Origin: Leptidea sinapis
Lineage: Eukaryota > Arthropoda > Insecta > Lepidoptera > Pieridae
Length of the DNA stretch: 64,000 bases
Reading direction: 5' to 3'
Assembly (NCBI RefSeq): GCF_905404315.1
Contig: NC_066275.1
Span: 6,200,001-6,264,000 of the forward strand
The position numbers were made by a program, and so were the translations under genes. Under the pieces are notes generated by a model that searched no databases, had not been told where the DNA came from, and saw only the letters and a program-made list of their open reading frames with translations. Positions 44,816-55,325 of this stretch are shown one piece after another. The first letter of the stretch is position 1, and each line of letters opens with the position of its first letter.

Positions 44816-46094
44816 AATTTATTTATTTATTTATTTAATATTTTTAAGAAAGCCAACAGCTGGTTTTACATACATTAAAACAATCAACAAACATAATTCG
44901 TTCGAGCTAATAATAGGCTTCCACGTGTACATAGGAACAAGTATAATATTATTAAATGTAACATATTAATTACAAACGAACAACACAAGTATAATTAAAA
45001 ATTATTAAATAAAACTTCATAAAATTATTAAATAAAATCTTCTCGCACTCTTATCGCCAGTTGAGAGTATGATCAAAAAAGAGTAATTTCATTCCTAATG
45101 TTAATTTGTTAATCACTGCTAAATTGTTTTACCAAATGGGCTCTAATTGAATTAATACTGGAGTTAAAGAGATCAATATTATCCGTGTCACAAAAATGAT
45201 TGAATGACTGCATAGCTCTTAAAATAAATGTGTTCCTTCTATAATTTGTGCGACAGAATGGTACAGCAAAGATATGCTGTTGTCTTAACATTCTACTAGG
45301 GGCTGCCAGACAGACTTTGGTCAGTAATATAGAACAGTCAATCATACTTCTTAGTATTTTGATTAAGGTGATTATATCAGAAATATCTCTACGAGCTTTA
45401 AGTGGTAGAAGGTGGAAGCGCTTGCAGCGTTCTTCAATACCTAATGTAAGCTACATTAGGTATTTTAAACTTAAAGCCTAGATATCGTGTAAACTTCCGC
45501 TGAACCCTTTCAATTCGATTAATGTGTTCAGCATACATTGGGTTCCAAATTTGTGAACCATATTCAAGATGGCTGCGAACGAAAGAACAGTAGAGAATTT
45601 TTGATGTTTTCATACTTTTGAAAGGTTTGGCTGTACGTATTATGAAACCTAGTGCTTTAGACGCTTTAATGATAGCCTGATCAATATGTGGTACGAAAGT
45701 TATTTTGCTATCATGGAAAACACCTAGATCATTTGTTTCGTTTACCACAGATAGAGGTTCCTGTTTTAAAATATACGTATGAGGGAAAGGGGTAGGCTTA
45801 GTAGTGTAATGCATGTAGAAACATTTGGATACATTTAGGTCCAATTTGTACACGGTACAATAGTCATCCAGTCTATACAAATCTTCTTGAATGCGTAATG
45901 CATCTGTCTTATTATTTGCTATACCAAAAATTTTCATATCATCTGCAAACAAAAGGTAATTCGAATTTTTAATGAATCGTCCGATGTCATTTATGAAAAT
46001 TATAAAAAGCAGAGGTCCTAGTAATGATCCTTGAGGGACCCCAGAGGGTAAAATAAGGTAATTGATTCCTTTAGAATTCTTTTTGATATCATTT
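44816..46094 (-). pseudogene. LINE C: non-LTR retrotransposon RT to 3' end
   Basis: The minus strand from 46094 reads NDIKKNSKGINYLILPSGVP, QGSLLGPLLFIIFINDIGRF, then LLFADDMKIFGIANNKTDAL (catalytic box FADD intact). An open stretch to about 45434 contains VNETNDLGVFHDSKITFVPH, SKILYCSFVRSHLEYGSQIW and RIERVQRKFTRYLGFKF. After a frame change comes CLAAPSRMLRQQHIFAVPFC (45109-45345). The 3' UTR ends at a (AAAT)n tail, the complement of 44816-44838. Truncated in the RT at 46094, where LINE D begins. A different family from LINES A and B. Confidence 0.85.
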
Positions 46095-46930
46095 CTAATA
46101 TACTACTACCGCTTCGGAAACAAATGGCGCTCTGAGAAGAAGCGGCGCAAGAAACTCTCCCAGCATTTGTTTTTTGAAATCTTTTCAATAAAAATATATA
46201 ATATTATGCTGTCATTTCTATAGCTATAAAATAATCATAATCTAGTTCAAAGCTGTCCAATCACTCAGATATTCAGCTGTGGAGTAATAGGATTTACGAG
46301 AGAGCCATTTTTTTATAAAACACTTAAATTTATTTATAGATAATGCCTGAACAGTGGCTGGGACATTATTATAAAAGTGTATACATTTACCCTTAAAGCT
46401 ATTATGTATCTTATGAAGCCTACTAGAATTAGTTACAAGAAATCCCTTATTTCTGTTATAATAATGAAAATCACTATTAATATTATTATTAATCACTATT
46501 AGTATATAAAATTTTCATAAATGCACTGACAATGAACAGTCATAATATTTATTTCTTTAAATTTTTCTTTGAGAGACTGTCTATAGCCAAGCTTATATAT
46601 AGCACGAACAGCTCTCTTTAGCAGAGCAAACACTACATCAATGTCAGCAGCATGACCCCACAGTAAAATACCGTACGTCATGTTGCTGTGAAAATAACTG
46701 AAGTACATTAATCTATTGGTCGCAACATTCGTGTACTCTCTAATCTTTCTAACGGCATATGCCGCAGAGCTGAGTCTATCTGCTAGTTGGGCAATATGTG
46801 GACCCCACTGAAGCTTTTTATCTAACGTGATACCCAAGAAGACCGTAGTGTGCACAAGTTCCAATCTCTGGTCATTTATAAGTACGTTGGTTTGTACCTC
46901 TGCTGTGTTTGGTGTAATGAACCAAACCGA
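46095..46930 (-). pseudogene. LINE D: RT C-terminal part and 3' UTR
   Basis: The minus strand has 46499-46864 (FLGITLDKKLQWGPHIAQLA, YAVRKIREYTNVATNRLMYF, YGILLWGHAADIDVVFALLK) and 46242-46496 (FYNNVPATVQALSINKFKCF, then SRKSYYSTAEYLSDWTAL). The 3' UTR near 46095 contains 'cgcttcggaaacaaatggcgctctgagaagaagcggcgcaagaaactctc' on the + strand, a lepidopteran LINE terminus. It is related to but distinct from LINE B, with similar RT end motifs. It abuts LINE C with no gap. Confidence 0.85.
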
Positions 46931-46934
46931 GTTT

Positions 46935-47095
46935 AAATTCCACTAAGATTCGTCTTCGATCAAGTCGAAACGTGTTTCGCCTCTACACGAAGTATCATCA
47001 GGAGATGTTGACTCGCCAAATTCTGGCACGAGACTGAGACTGAAAAAAAATTATGGATTTCTGCAAAATAACGGCTATTTCAATAAATTTTAGAA
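46935..47095 (-). repeat. Hammerhead-like repeat, fourth copy
   Basis: The complement of 46958-47011 reads GGCGAGTCAACATCTC, core CTGATGA (the canonical form), a weak stem ACTTC-GTGTA-GAGGC, GAA, then ACACGTTTC where the intact copy has ACACGTGTC. The stem III pair and stem II are thus damaged. The usual 'ttatggatttctgcaaaataacgg' tail follows on the opposite strand compared with the arm copies, so this insertion is rearranged or snapback. Confidence 0.6.
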
Positions 47096-47171
47096 ATAGA
47101 GATCAATATCGATTTGTTGTTTTTCAAACAAGCACAAATTCTGTAACACTTGTTTCCTCCTCGAAGTAAAG

Positions 47172-47482
47172 TTACCAGTGGGAGGTTCCTTTGCACAGGA
47201 TGCCGCCTAGATCATGTGTACTACAACGGCGCCTATTTCTGACGTGAAGCAGTAATGCTTACACATTGTTTTGGTCCGAAGAGTGTTGTGGCTAGTGAAA
47301 TTACTGGGCAAATGAGACTTGACAACTTATGTCTCAAGGTGACGAGCGCAATTGTAGTGCCGATCAGAATATTTGGGTATTTCAACAATCCTGAGCGGCA
47401 CCACTATGTAATGGGTAGGGCGTATCAATTAACTTCAGCTGAACGTCCTACTCATCTCGACCCTTATTATCATAAAAAAAGG
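47172..47482 (-). repeat. Family A interspersed repeat, near full length
   Basis: Inverted copy from 'ccagtgggaggttcctttgcacaggatgccg' to 'gaacgtcctactcatctcgacccttattatcataaaa'. All landmark blocks are present with scattered changes. Confidence 0.75.
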
Positions 47483-47861
47483 AAAATTCTTTATAGTTTT
47501 AATTAAGGACTGGGTATACTTTGCTCGTAGGTGTCATAATGTTCTCTCATATTTCATAAAACAGTAATTTTTAGGATTCCATTTTCAATTATACTATTTC
47601 ATTCATAATTATTGACTACAAGCAAAATTATTATTATTAGTATGCAAAGTAGTTCGTCATTTAAATCATTGTAATTTTCGTGTTTCCTGTTTAATGAAAT
47701 TTGCATAACGAAATTGACATCATTTGCCTCTAATAATAATAATAAATCTCTGTTTAAATAACAAATTTCGAAATTTATTGATACTTAACTAAGGATTCAT
47801 TTAACTTTTAAAACTATCAACAGATTTGATTTCTGCATCTCCCAGGTGCAGAGATGGTCGA

Positions 47862-48010
47862 ATGGTCGGTCGGCAGGCGATCTTCTGGTCTACCTAACGC
47901 ATACATGGGCGACGGCTATCAAAATCAAAGGGGAAGGCCTGTCAAATGGCCTGGATATAGCGTAGGTATTTGATCGTGTATTTCGAAAGGCGCTTCTCTT
48001 TAAACTTCCA
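47862..48010 (+). mobile_element. LINE reverse transcriptase fragment
   Basis: The + strand reads SNGRSAGDLLVYLTHTWATA, then GEGLSNGLDIA, a stop, VFDRVFRKALLFKLPSF. This is the RT segment GRSTGDLLAYVTH...SLDISKAFDRVWHKALLSKLPS of Jockey/CR1-type LINEs. The catalytic-box region is missing. Confidence 0.75.
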
Positions 48011-49034
48011 TCATTTGTGCAAAATTTAATTATACAATAATAAAAGTATACACAAAACCTATCTTATTAATCAATGTTTTGTTTGGACACCGCATTAAAA
48101 TGACTTCAGTAGTTTTCCAGTTTAACGCGAACACGCAGACAGACAGGGCGGGCCACTTTATTTTATAATATGTAATGCTTAGGCCAGTAAAAACGCCTGC
48201 ATTACTAACAAAAACAGTATAAACAAGATACCTGGGTTAAGATTTAATTAAAACTATATGCCATTTTATCGTAGAACTGAAATCGTGTGTATTTTTAAAG
48301 TTATACTGGATCCTGTATTCTTATCCAACTTTGTAATCAATTCTAGCAACTATTAAAACTTGTTCTCGAGTAAATGCTCCACGGTCTAACTTATTAAAAG
48401 ATTATTATGGCTTTTAACATAATTTAGTCAGGCTACCAAATATTGCTAGAAGATGACTTTGGATAGATATTCAACAATAATTTTGTTGAAATAGTTATTG
48501 GGCTTTTACTTTTTAAATTTATACAGCGGTATTTAATTTCAATTAGAGTCTTGATACATTTTATGTATCTTTACCATCTTGTTGATGCTAACTTCATTTG
48601 TAGACGTTGATGGACTATCAGGGTGAGCCATATGTTCAATATCTCTATATATATATCACCGCTTTTGAACGTTTTATAACTATCCACAAAATTGAATCGT
48701 GACCCTTCTTAATTTTCCTACAGTCATAATTAACAAGAAGGTCTAAATTCCCTTGAACATACATTTCCTCAGTAACTCTTATCATTTTATTAGACACTGA
48801 TAGTTCACCAATTGCTATATTTAACTACTTTTATGATTTTTACAGAATTATAACCAACGTGGGCCATGAATGGATTTGTTCGATGATACCATCGCGTACC
48901 ATAGGTACGTATGTTTTTAAAAAAACCGATTCACCATAAGCCTAACAATGTTAACAATTTGTTATGTTTTAAAGTGATAACCCTCACTTCCGGGATTAAA
49001 TTAATTATACAAATAAAGTTTGAAAACAAAATAT
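48011..49034. other. Intergenic DNA with a repeat tail
   Basis: 48030-48170 contains the 'cgcattaaaatgacttcagtagtttt' and 'cgcgaacacgcagacagacagggcggg' blocks of the CTAGCTGACCC repeat. The remainder is AT-rich and unrecognised. Confidence 0.45.
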
Positions 49035-49185
49035 TATAAGCGATGAGGGACTCGAACCCGCGGCCTCTCGCGTTCCGTGCGAGCGCTCTACCAACTGCGT
49101 ATGCTTTGTTCAACTCTCAGGTTGTGGCTTCATCTACAGGAACGTAAGAGGTCGCGGATTCGAGACCCGCATCGTTCATATTTGT
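49035..49185. repeat. Inverted pair of tRNA-derived repeat pieces
   Basis: 49040-49098 is a minus-strand tRNA-like unit: the complement reads TTGGTAGAGCGCTCGCACGG, AACGCGAGAGG and CGCGGGTTCGAGTCCCTC, with a perfect anticodon stem CTCGC/GCGAG. At 49140-49180 a plus-strand T arm and acceptor end (GGTCGCGGATTCGAGACCCG, CATCGTTCA) follows the shared flank 'ctttgttcaactctcaggttgtggcttcatc'. Two oppositely oriented 3' ends thus face outward. Confidence 0.7.
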
Positions 49186-49447
49186 TTTAAATTTTAAATG
49201 CAAAATTTAAGACAAATTCTTTTTCGATGTTTTTGTTCATTACGAGACACACACTAGATATTATTATGATCTAACTAAAAACAGAACTGTAGGTACTAAT
49301 TCTAATTGTCATATTTAAAACAGCTTTGACAAGCTAACAACGACAAAAAAAGCAATCGAAAGTTCACCCAGTCGAAAGTTCTCAAGTAACAAACATAAAA
49401 AAAATACGAGAGTAACTAAAACAAATAAAATTTGAAAACAATTTTTT

Positions 49448-49575
49448 ATAAACGATGCGGGACTCGAATTCGCGTTCCGTGCGAGCGCTCTTTCCAACTG
49501 AGCCAACCGTTCCAGTGACGTATCGTTGATAAAATCATGTATGCTTTGTTCAACTCTCAGTTTGTGGCTTCATCG
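49448..49575 (-). repeat. tRNA-derived repeat, deletion copy
   Basis: The minus strand has GGAACGGTTGGCTCAGTTGG (complement of 49494-49513), then GCGCTCGCACGGAACGCG and GAATTCGAGTCCCGCATCGTT, with about 12 bases missing between anticodon and T arms. It is followed on the + strand by the family's flank 'tatgctttgttcaactctcag'. Confidence 0.7.
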
Positions 49576-49977
49576 AAGAGTTGAAAAACTCTTCATCTGA
49601 ATCTTGTTTTCAGATTTTAATTGTGTGATAAATCATAGAAGTGAGGGTTATGACTTAAAGAAAACCAACCCAAATTGTTTAAAAACGGGAGTGCCGGCAG
49701 AAGTGAAAACTTGAACATTGACATTGTGCATTTTTGAATATTTTGGAATAGTTAGGGAATAATTTCGTACGAATTGCTTTGTTTATCAGTACAAAAGTAC
49801 TACCATTTATATGGTTTAATACAATATTATTCATTTATTACGTTGCGTTATCGTACATAAAAGTAACATTTTATATTACATTAAAAATTTAACACTTCAG
49901 TACTATTAAAATTATTTCACATTAAAAAGTTTATCTCTCAGGAAAATCAACTTTCATCCATAATTTCAACGACTGTC
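49576..49977. other. Intergenic DNA, nothing recognised
   Basis: AT-rich, no landmarks. Confidence 0.5.
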
Positions 49978-50169
49978 TTACGAATTTTCAATCAGGTCAA
50001 GTGTGTTTAACATTTTATACTCATCCCAAGAAAAGTGCTTCGGTTTAGTATTCACTTCAGAACCTCTTCCTTTTTGGAAGTCGGTTAAAAATATTGAATT
50101 TGGAACCTTAAACAAATCATCCATATCCGATACTTTTTTGACTGAATGTATATAATATAGTTCATCCAT
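49978..50169 (-). other. Unassigned 63-codon open frame with a possible splice donor
   Basis: The minus strand reads MDELYYIHSVKKVSDMDDLF, then FLTDFQKGRG, KHFSWDEYKMLNTLDLIENS. Just at the end of the open frame is GTAAGA, a plausible splice donor. The FSWDEYKMLNTLDLIE part faintly resembles the start of the M14 carboxypeptidase catalytic domain (W-x-x-Y-x-x-L-x-x-I). The middle overlaps a common repeat block ('aaccgacttccaaaaaggaagaggttct'), which argues for chance or exonised repeat. I would not annotate it as a gene. Confidence 0.2.
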
Positions 50170-50839
50170 TTCTTATAATAGTTTATTTTGACTGGCTTCA
50201 TCCATGCTGCTGATACTATATTTATTATAAGCCAATTAATTTATAAATATAACATTTTTATGTTATGGTATGGTTTTTATTATATGAGATAGATATTTAT
50301 AGATGAGGATTTCGTGTAGGTAGTCTCTAACAATAACACAATCTGTGTCGAAGAGGCTTATTTCAAGTTCTTAGTAATTAAATGACACGAATATACCTTC
50401 CTTACATAAAGTTTAATTATTTTTTCATTCATTAGCTAGATTCTAGTATAAAAATCTTGTGATCACTTTGCGTGAAATATCACGTGATTCAAGACGAACT
50501 TTTTTATAAAAAAAACTGATAAATTTGATTACAATTTGATATTATGATGGTTGTGTGAATTTAAGTAATATATTATACAATCTCTACATTAATTTATAAC
50601 AAGTTGAAGACGTGTTAGAGATAAAGCTTTCTCAATTAATTATCAAAGGGAAGCTATTAATAGCTTTTAACGACTTGGATTAACATACATGAGACGTGAC
50701 GCTTAAGTTAAATGCAAATTTCGTTATATCAGCTAAGGTAAATGGTAAAGTCAATCATTATTAGATTTGATTGAATCTTGGCTTGATTAATTCTGATTGA
50801 TAAACAAAAGAGAATCAATCAATATCGTGGCCGGACCTG
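50170..50839. other. Intergenic DNA, nothing recognised
   Basis: AT-rich, no landmarks. Confidence 0.5.
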
Positions 50840-52430
50840 TGATTTATACAGCGTTAGAATATGGGCTGGCTTTGCTCTCCAGATGGCTGCGCAATTGGCA
50901 ATCGCTCGAGATTTCAAGACCCAGTATTCCAATACTAGGCGAGGCTGTAGAGGAAGTGTTTTCAAAGAGTGATGATACGACAAATGAGGTTTTTAAGTGG
51001 TGAACGCGCAAACTTGAGTCTTGTGGGGGTTAAATTGGACAAGGTTAAGATAGAAGACCCATGTTTCTCATGGCACTGGTTAATGATTTTCCAAGAGAGC
51101 CCGTGTAGACGGCATCACCCGTGCATAGCAATCATCTGCATCATCTGCATAGCAATGTATGGTGGAGATATCCAACATATCATTGATAGGCCATGGCTTA
51201 ACCCGTACTGTCGGTTGTTGATCAACTGGTGACCGTCTAGGTATACTAAGAGCTGGCGGTTCATTATGCTCTCCATGATTTTGAAGAGCAGGTAATAGCT
51301 TTAGGCCTGTAGTTTGCCGGATCCGAATTGTCTCCTTTTTTTCATTGGATGGACAAGGGGTGACTTCCATGAGTCAGGGACTTCGCTTTTTGATTAAGAG
51401 TGCCGAAATAAACGCGTTAGCACCGGCGTCAACTCAGGGGCACACGTTCTAAGCATGACTGGAGAAATGCCATCCAGCTCGCTCGACTTTCTTACGTTCA
51501 ACAAAAGCAGAGCTCGCCTAACAGTTTTCTGTCTAAACTGTACTTCAGGCATAGAGTTCTGTCACAGCAGGATGGTCGGCGGTGTATTTCCGTTGTCGTC
51601 AAGAGTCAAGTTGGAGGCAAAAAGAGTGCACAGGAGATCGGCTTTCTCTTTTGCCGTATGGGCTAGGGTGTCATTCCTCATGTATTACAACGGCAGGGAC
51701 GGCTGGTTGAAGTTATCTAGAGCAGCTTTCGACAACGACTAGAACTTGGGTGTTCCGGTCGGGTAACTGGAAAGCTGCTTGCCGATTTTGACGACGTGCT
51801 TCGATTTCACACGGGCGATTTGCCGCTTAAAATATCTGGAGGCACGGTTATATTTCCTCTTTAGGACTTTGCAGTTGACGTGGGCGTCGAACTGGCACTA
51901 CACTCCTGACCAGGCAATGGTCGGACGTTCCGTAAGGGGCGTCGAAAGGAGGAGGATGGGAACATTAGGATGTGTAGTCAGCAGAAGATCCAATAAGGAC
52001 GGCATGTGGCTATCCACATCCGGGAGCCGCGTTGGCGACTCAACCAATTGGGACAGACCATATGCCAATGCTAAATTATGCACAGATCGCCCTGCGTAGT
52101 CTGTGGTACGTGACCTAAGCCATTCGGCATTGTGCCATTTAAAATCACCCAAGACAACGATTTCAGCGGAGGAGATCTGTGTCACGTCGTTAATTGCCGT
52201 TTGAACACAGCGCATGAGATGATCCCTTTCTGCGTTACCACTTTTGGACCTGTGTGGCTTCCAGTCCTCGGCACTATACGAAACATAGCGGCACTAGGCT
52301 GCTACTTCACACCGGTATTCTGTGCGAGTGTGGTAATCAACCCGGACGAGTCTGGCCCGATTCTGCTGACGTTATAAGACGGCAGCGAAACTCTCCCACT
52401 TCTAAAAAGCCCATTAGTCGCCTATTACGA
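50840..52430 (-). pseudogene. LINE E: Jockey-type retrotransposon, endonuclease and RT remnants
   Basis: Minus strand. The endonuclease part, 51898-52215, reads SAEIVVLGDFKWHNAEWLRS, TTDYAGRSVHNLALAYGLSQ, LVESPTRLPDVDSHMPSLLD: the GDFN motif region has K for N. The RT pieces 51080-51370 read KKKETIRI, NHGEHNEPPALSIPRRSPVD and NDMLDISTIHCYADDADDCY (catalytic YADD present). Downstream 50860-51000 reads SPLKNLICRII and SIGILGLEIS. GC-rich compared with its surroundings. Stops and frameshifts throughout; the RT is internally deleted compared with a full element. Confidence 0.85.
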
Positions 52431-52454
52431 CACCCTTGCGCCTGGGACTCCCCT

Positions 52455-52590
52455 ATTCTTTTTACACGTACACGGCCGAAAACGCTCCTGTGATTTCTCT
52501 GGTGTTGTGGGAGAATGTGGGTGGTGGTAATCACTTAACACCAGGTGACCGGTACGCTCGTTTGTCCTCCTTTTCCATAAAAAAAATCGT
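52455..52590 (-). repeat. Family B interspersed repeat
   Basis: The complement runs 'ttttatggaaaaggaggacaaacgagcgtaccggtcacctggtgttaagtgattaccaccgcccacattctcccacaacacca' to 'gaaatcacaggagcgtttt'. The best preserved family B copy, directly next to LINE E. Confidence 0.7.
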
Positions 52591-52884
52591 ACCTGTTCCC
52601 TGTGATATAAAGCAGTTTCAACAAATACTCGTAACTACTGTAACTGTCTAAAACTGAATTATTTCCTGACTAACTCTCAACAACAAGTCAAACTTTATCA
52701 TGATTGAGTCGACTTCGAAAAGTGTCTAGGTACTATAAGTTTATGAACATCATAAAAAGGAAACATAATGTTTATCATGTTGGCTTTATTACTATTCTGT
52801 TGAATGTATTTTATTTTGAAGATGGCATTGTATTATTGTGCAATTACGTTTTATACTACTTTATTTTTACTTTATTTTTACTTT
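52591..52884. other. Intergenic DNA, nothing recognised
   Basis: AT-rich, no landmarks. Confidence 0.5.
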
Positions 52885-52975
52885 ATACAAATTCCAATAT
52901 TTTCATTCAAAATTGAAATCCATTATTGAACAACCAAAACTACCACCCATTCCAAAATATATGCCTCGGACTCAA
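52885..52975 (-). mobile_element. LINE 3'-terminal fragment
   Basis: 'aaattcc.aatattttcattcaaaat', 'ttattgaac..ccaaaactaccacccattcc.aaa', 'atgcctcggac' follow the same order as the 3' end of LINE B (34861-34960), with more divergence. Confidence 0.6.
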
Positions 52976-53874
52976 ATATTTCCTGCACATGTCACTTTTT
53001 GAGTTTATCACCACCGTTACAAGTTGTGGTACAAGGTAATAAAAGATGGGTTTTAGCTCTGTTAAAATTCTCTCATGGTAATAAAATACCTTCAATAAAC
53101 TATAATACAGAAAATAAATCATTAACGTGCTGCAGAACTGCAATGTTCCAGCTAGACATTAAATTTTCACCCAGAGATAACGAGACAAGCCTGTCGACCA
53201 ATTGGCTCGTAAAATCTAGGCCACTTAATAGTCGATCAAGATAATCTTTCTGAAAGATATTTAATTTGTTTTGCACATCTTTGATTTGATTAGAGAATTC
53301 GATATTAGTTTCTCGATTTTAAGTAAATAAAGTAAAAAAAGATATACAATGACCAATTAAATTATTTTAATTTACTTCACCCAACTTTGGGACGTGGAAT
53401 CCCATGATTCCTGATTGAGGATATGATATATCTTTCAACTGTTATTTAAGTGTTAAGTTTTTTGCTTTGTATTGGCTTATTCAAATACTTTACCTACCTA
53501 CATCATTATCACCATCACTGTTTTGGCGATTTTTTTGTTATAGTTGTATTTATTCCTCGGCAAATATATTCCATTCAAAGTGTCTTAAAAGATATGATGA
53601 TATAAGACCAAATTTAATATTAATTGATAATATAACTAACGGATAAAGTCCGTCTTTAGGATCCAAGTAATCTCCAAATTAAATCTGCCGCTTCTAATTA
53701 GATAATTTCAGATATATATCATAAACGCGAAGCAAGTTGGAATATTTCCAAGTCTTTTGGGTGGAAAAATAATAAGCTAAATTAGTCTTTATGTCACAGA
53801 TAACTGTAAAATTTATTTGCAAATGGAGCCTGATAGTTTAATATCAATACACAGAGTTGGATCATTGGACGTAT
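52976..53874. other. Intergenic DNA, nothing recognised
   Basis: The open frame at 52999-53244 has no recognisable domain. It may be part of an unknown element following the LINE tail. Confidence 0.4.
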
Positions 53875-54290
53875 AATTTTTTTTTGCTCCTCTACATTTG
53901 TCTGTTATTGCCGCGATCACTAATTTAAGTACTATACTTTATTGATTTTTTGAATAAAACTGAATAATATACTCTATGGCCTAAAGACAAAGTTTTTTTG
54001 GTGCCAAGTAAATCTAGGTGAGGTAAGTGTAACCTACCATAAGGTTCATAGAAATATTAGGTAATTGTAGTACATATTATATAACATACATAATATTTCC
54101 ATGTTTAAATCAATATACTAAACATTTTAAAATCAACTTAATGAAAGCTTGTTAATTTGCCAAGAAGCCGCTTAATATATTCTGTAATTTTCACATATGT
54201 AAATGTAAGTTGTCGTTGGCTGTATGTATACAATAAATTACGCTCCCATTTAAGTGGCAACTCGAAAACTAGTGGTATTGTATGCGAAAC
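53875..54290 (-). repeat. Family C repeat, first copy
   Basis: Inverted relative to 63085-63515. Shared blocks in opposite order: 'gctcctctac.ttt.tctgt', 'tactttattgatt.tttgaa', 'tatactctatg.cctaaa', 'tttggtgcca' and 'cccatttaagtggcaactcgaaaa'. About three quarters identical by eye. No coding sequence found; class unknown. Confidence 0.6.
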
Positions 54291-55044
54291 GTTGTATAAC
54301 TAACTCCTTATATCTTAACCCTCCTTATACAACTCTTGCATAAAAAAGTATTTCAAGTGACGTTATCGTGTGAGAAATATTGCATAGGTGACTTATATCT
54401 ATAAGTCATTTTGAACACCATTGCTTCATAAGATACTCAATATCGGAAGCGTTGCAAACGTACACAGCAACGTAAACAATAAAAAGGCTACAGTAGTCCC
54501 GCAAGAATACTTTTCTAGTACATATTTTGTAGAATTTTATGGGCAATTGATATCCTGAATATGGCTGAATTGTCCACCTTCAAACACTACGAACAAATAA
54601 AAAAAAAATGATAAGTGCTGCATCATGAACGACGCGATGGTCATAAGTAACAAGGGTCTAAATTAGCGCTAAGTGAATTACAACGACTATTGCTGCCTTA
54701 AAATACAAGCAAAAGACTTACATTATTAAAAAAAAAACAATACATTATACAATGCACACTCAAAACATAAATGGAAATACCCCATGTATTTCCATTAATG
54801 TAGAACTTTCAATACCCATTATGTAAGTAACATTAAACTAATCACACAAAATGTTCTAAAAGTAAAACTTTTTTACGGTTGGACTTTATACAGTATTTGC
54901 TCTTATTTGGTGTTTGCCTGAGTAATTGTATCATCATTGAAGTCTTGCTTTCTTGTCTCCCCTAGATTGGACATAAGACGTCCTCAGTGCATAATATGTG
55001 TATCATGATCGCTCCAGATCGCTAGTAATGCATAATCTAGGAAG
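54291..55044. other. Intergenic DNA, nothing recognised
   Basis: AT-rich. No recurring landmarks found. Confidence 0.5.
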
Positions 55045-55325
55045 CCGGCTAGATTATGGCTACCACAAAGGCGCCTATTTCTGCCGTGAAGCAGTAATGT
55101 GTGAACATTATTGTGTTTCGGTCTGAAGGGCGGAGTAGCTAGTTAAATTACTGGGCAAATGAGACTTAACATCTTATGTCTCAAGGTGACGAACGCAATT
55201 GTAGTCCTGCTCACAATATTTGGGTTTTTCAAGAATCCTGAACAGCACTGCATTGTAATGGGTAGGGCGTATCAATTAGCATCAGCTTAAACTGTCGTCT
55301 CGTCCCTTATTTTCATAAAAAAAAA
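55045..55325 (-). repeat. Family A interspersed repeat
   Basis: From 'gccggctagattatggctaccac' through 'gaagcagtaatgtg', 'gtgtttcggtctgaagggcg', 'attactgggcaaatgagacttaacatcttatgtctcaaggtgacgaacgcaattgtag' to 'gtcgtctcgtcccttattttcataaaaa'. Inverted relative to 4403; the outermost GGAGGCTCC end is missing. Confidence 0.75.
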
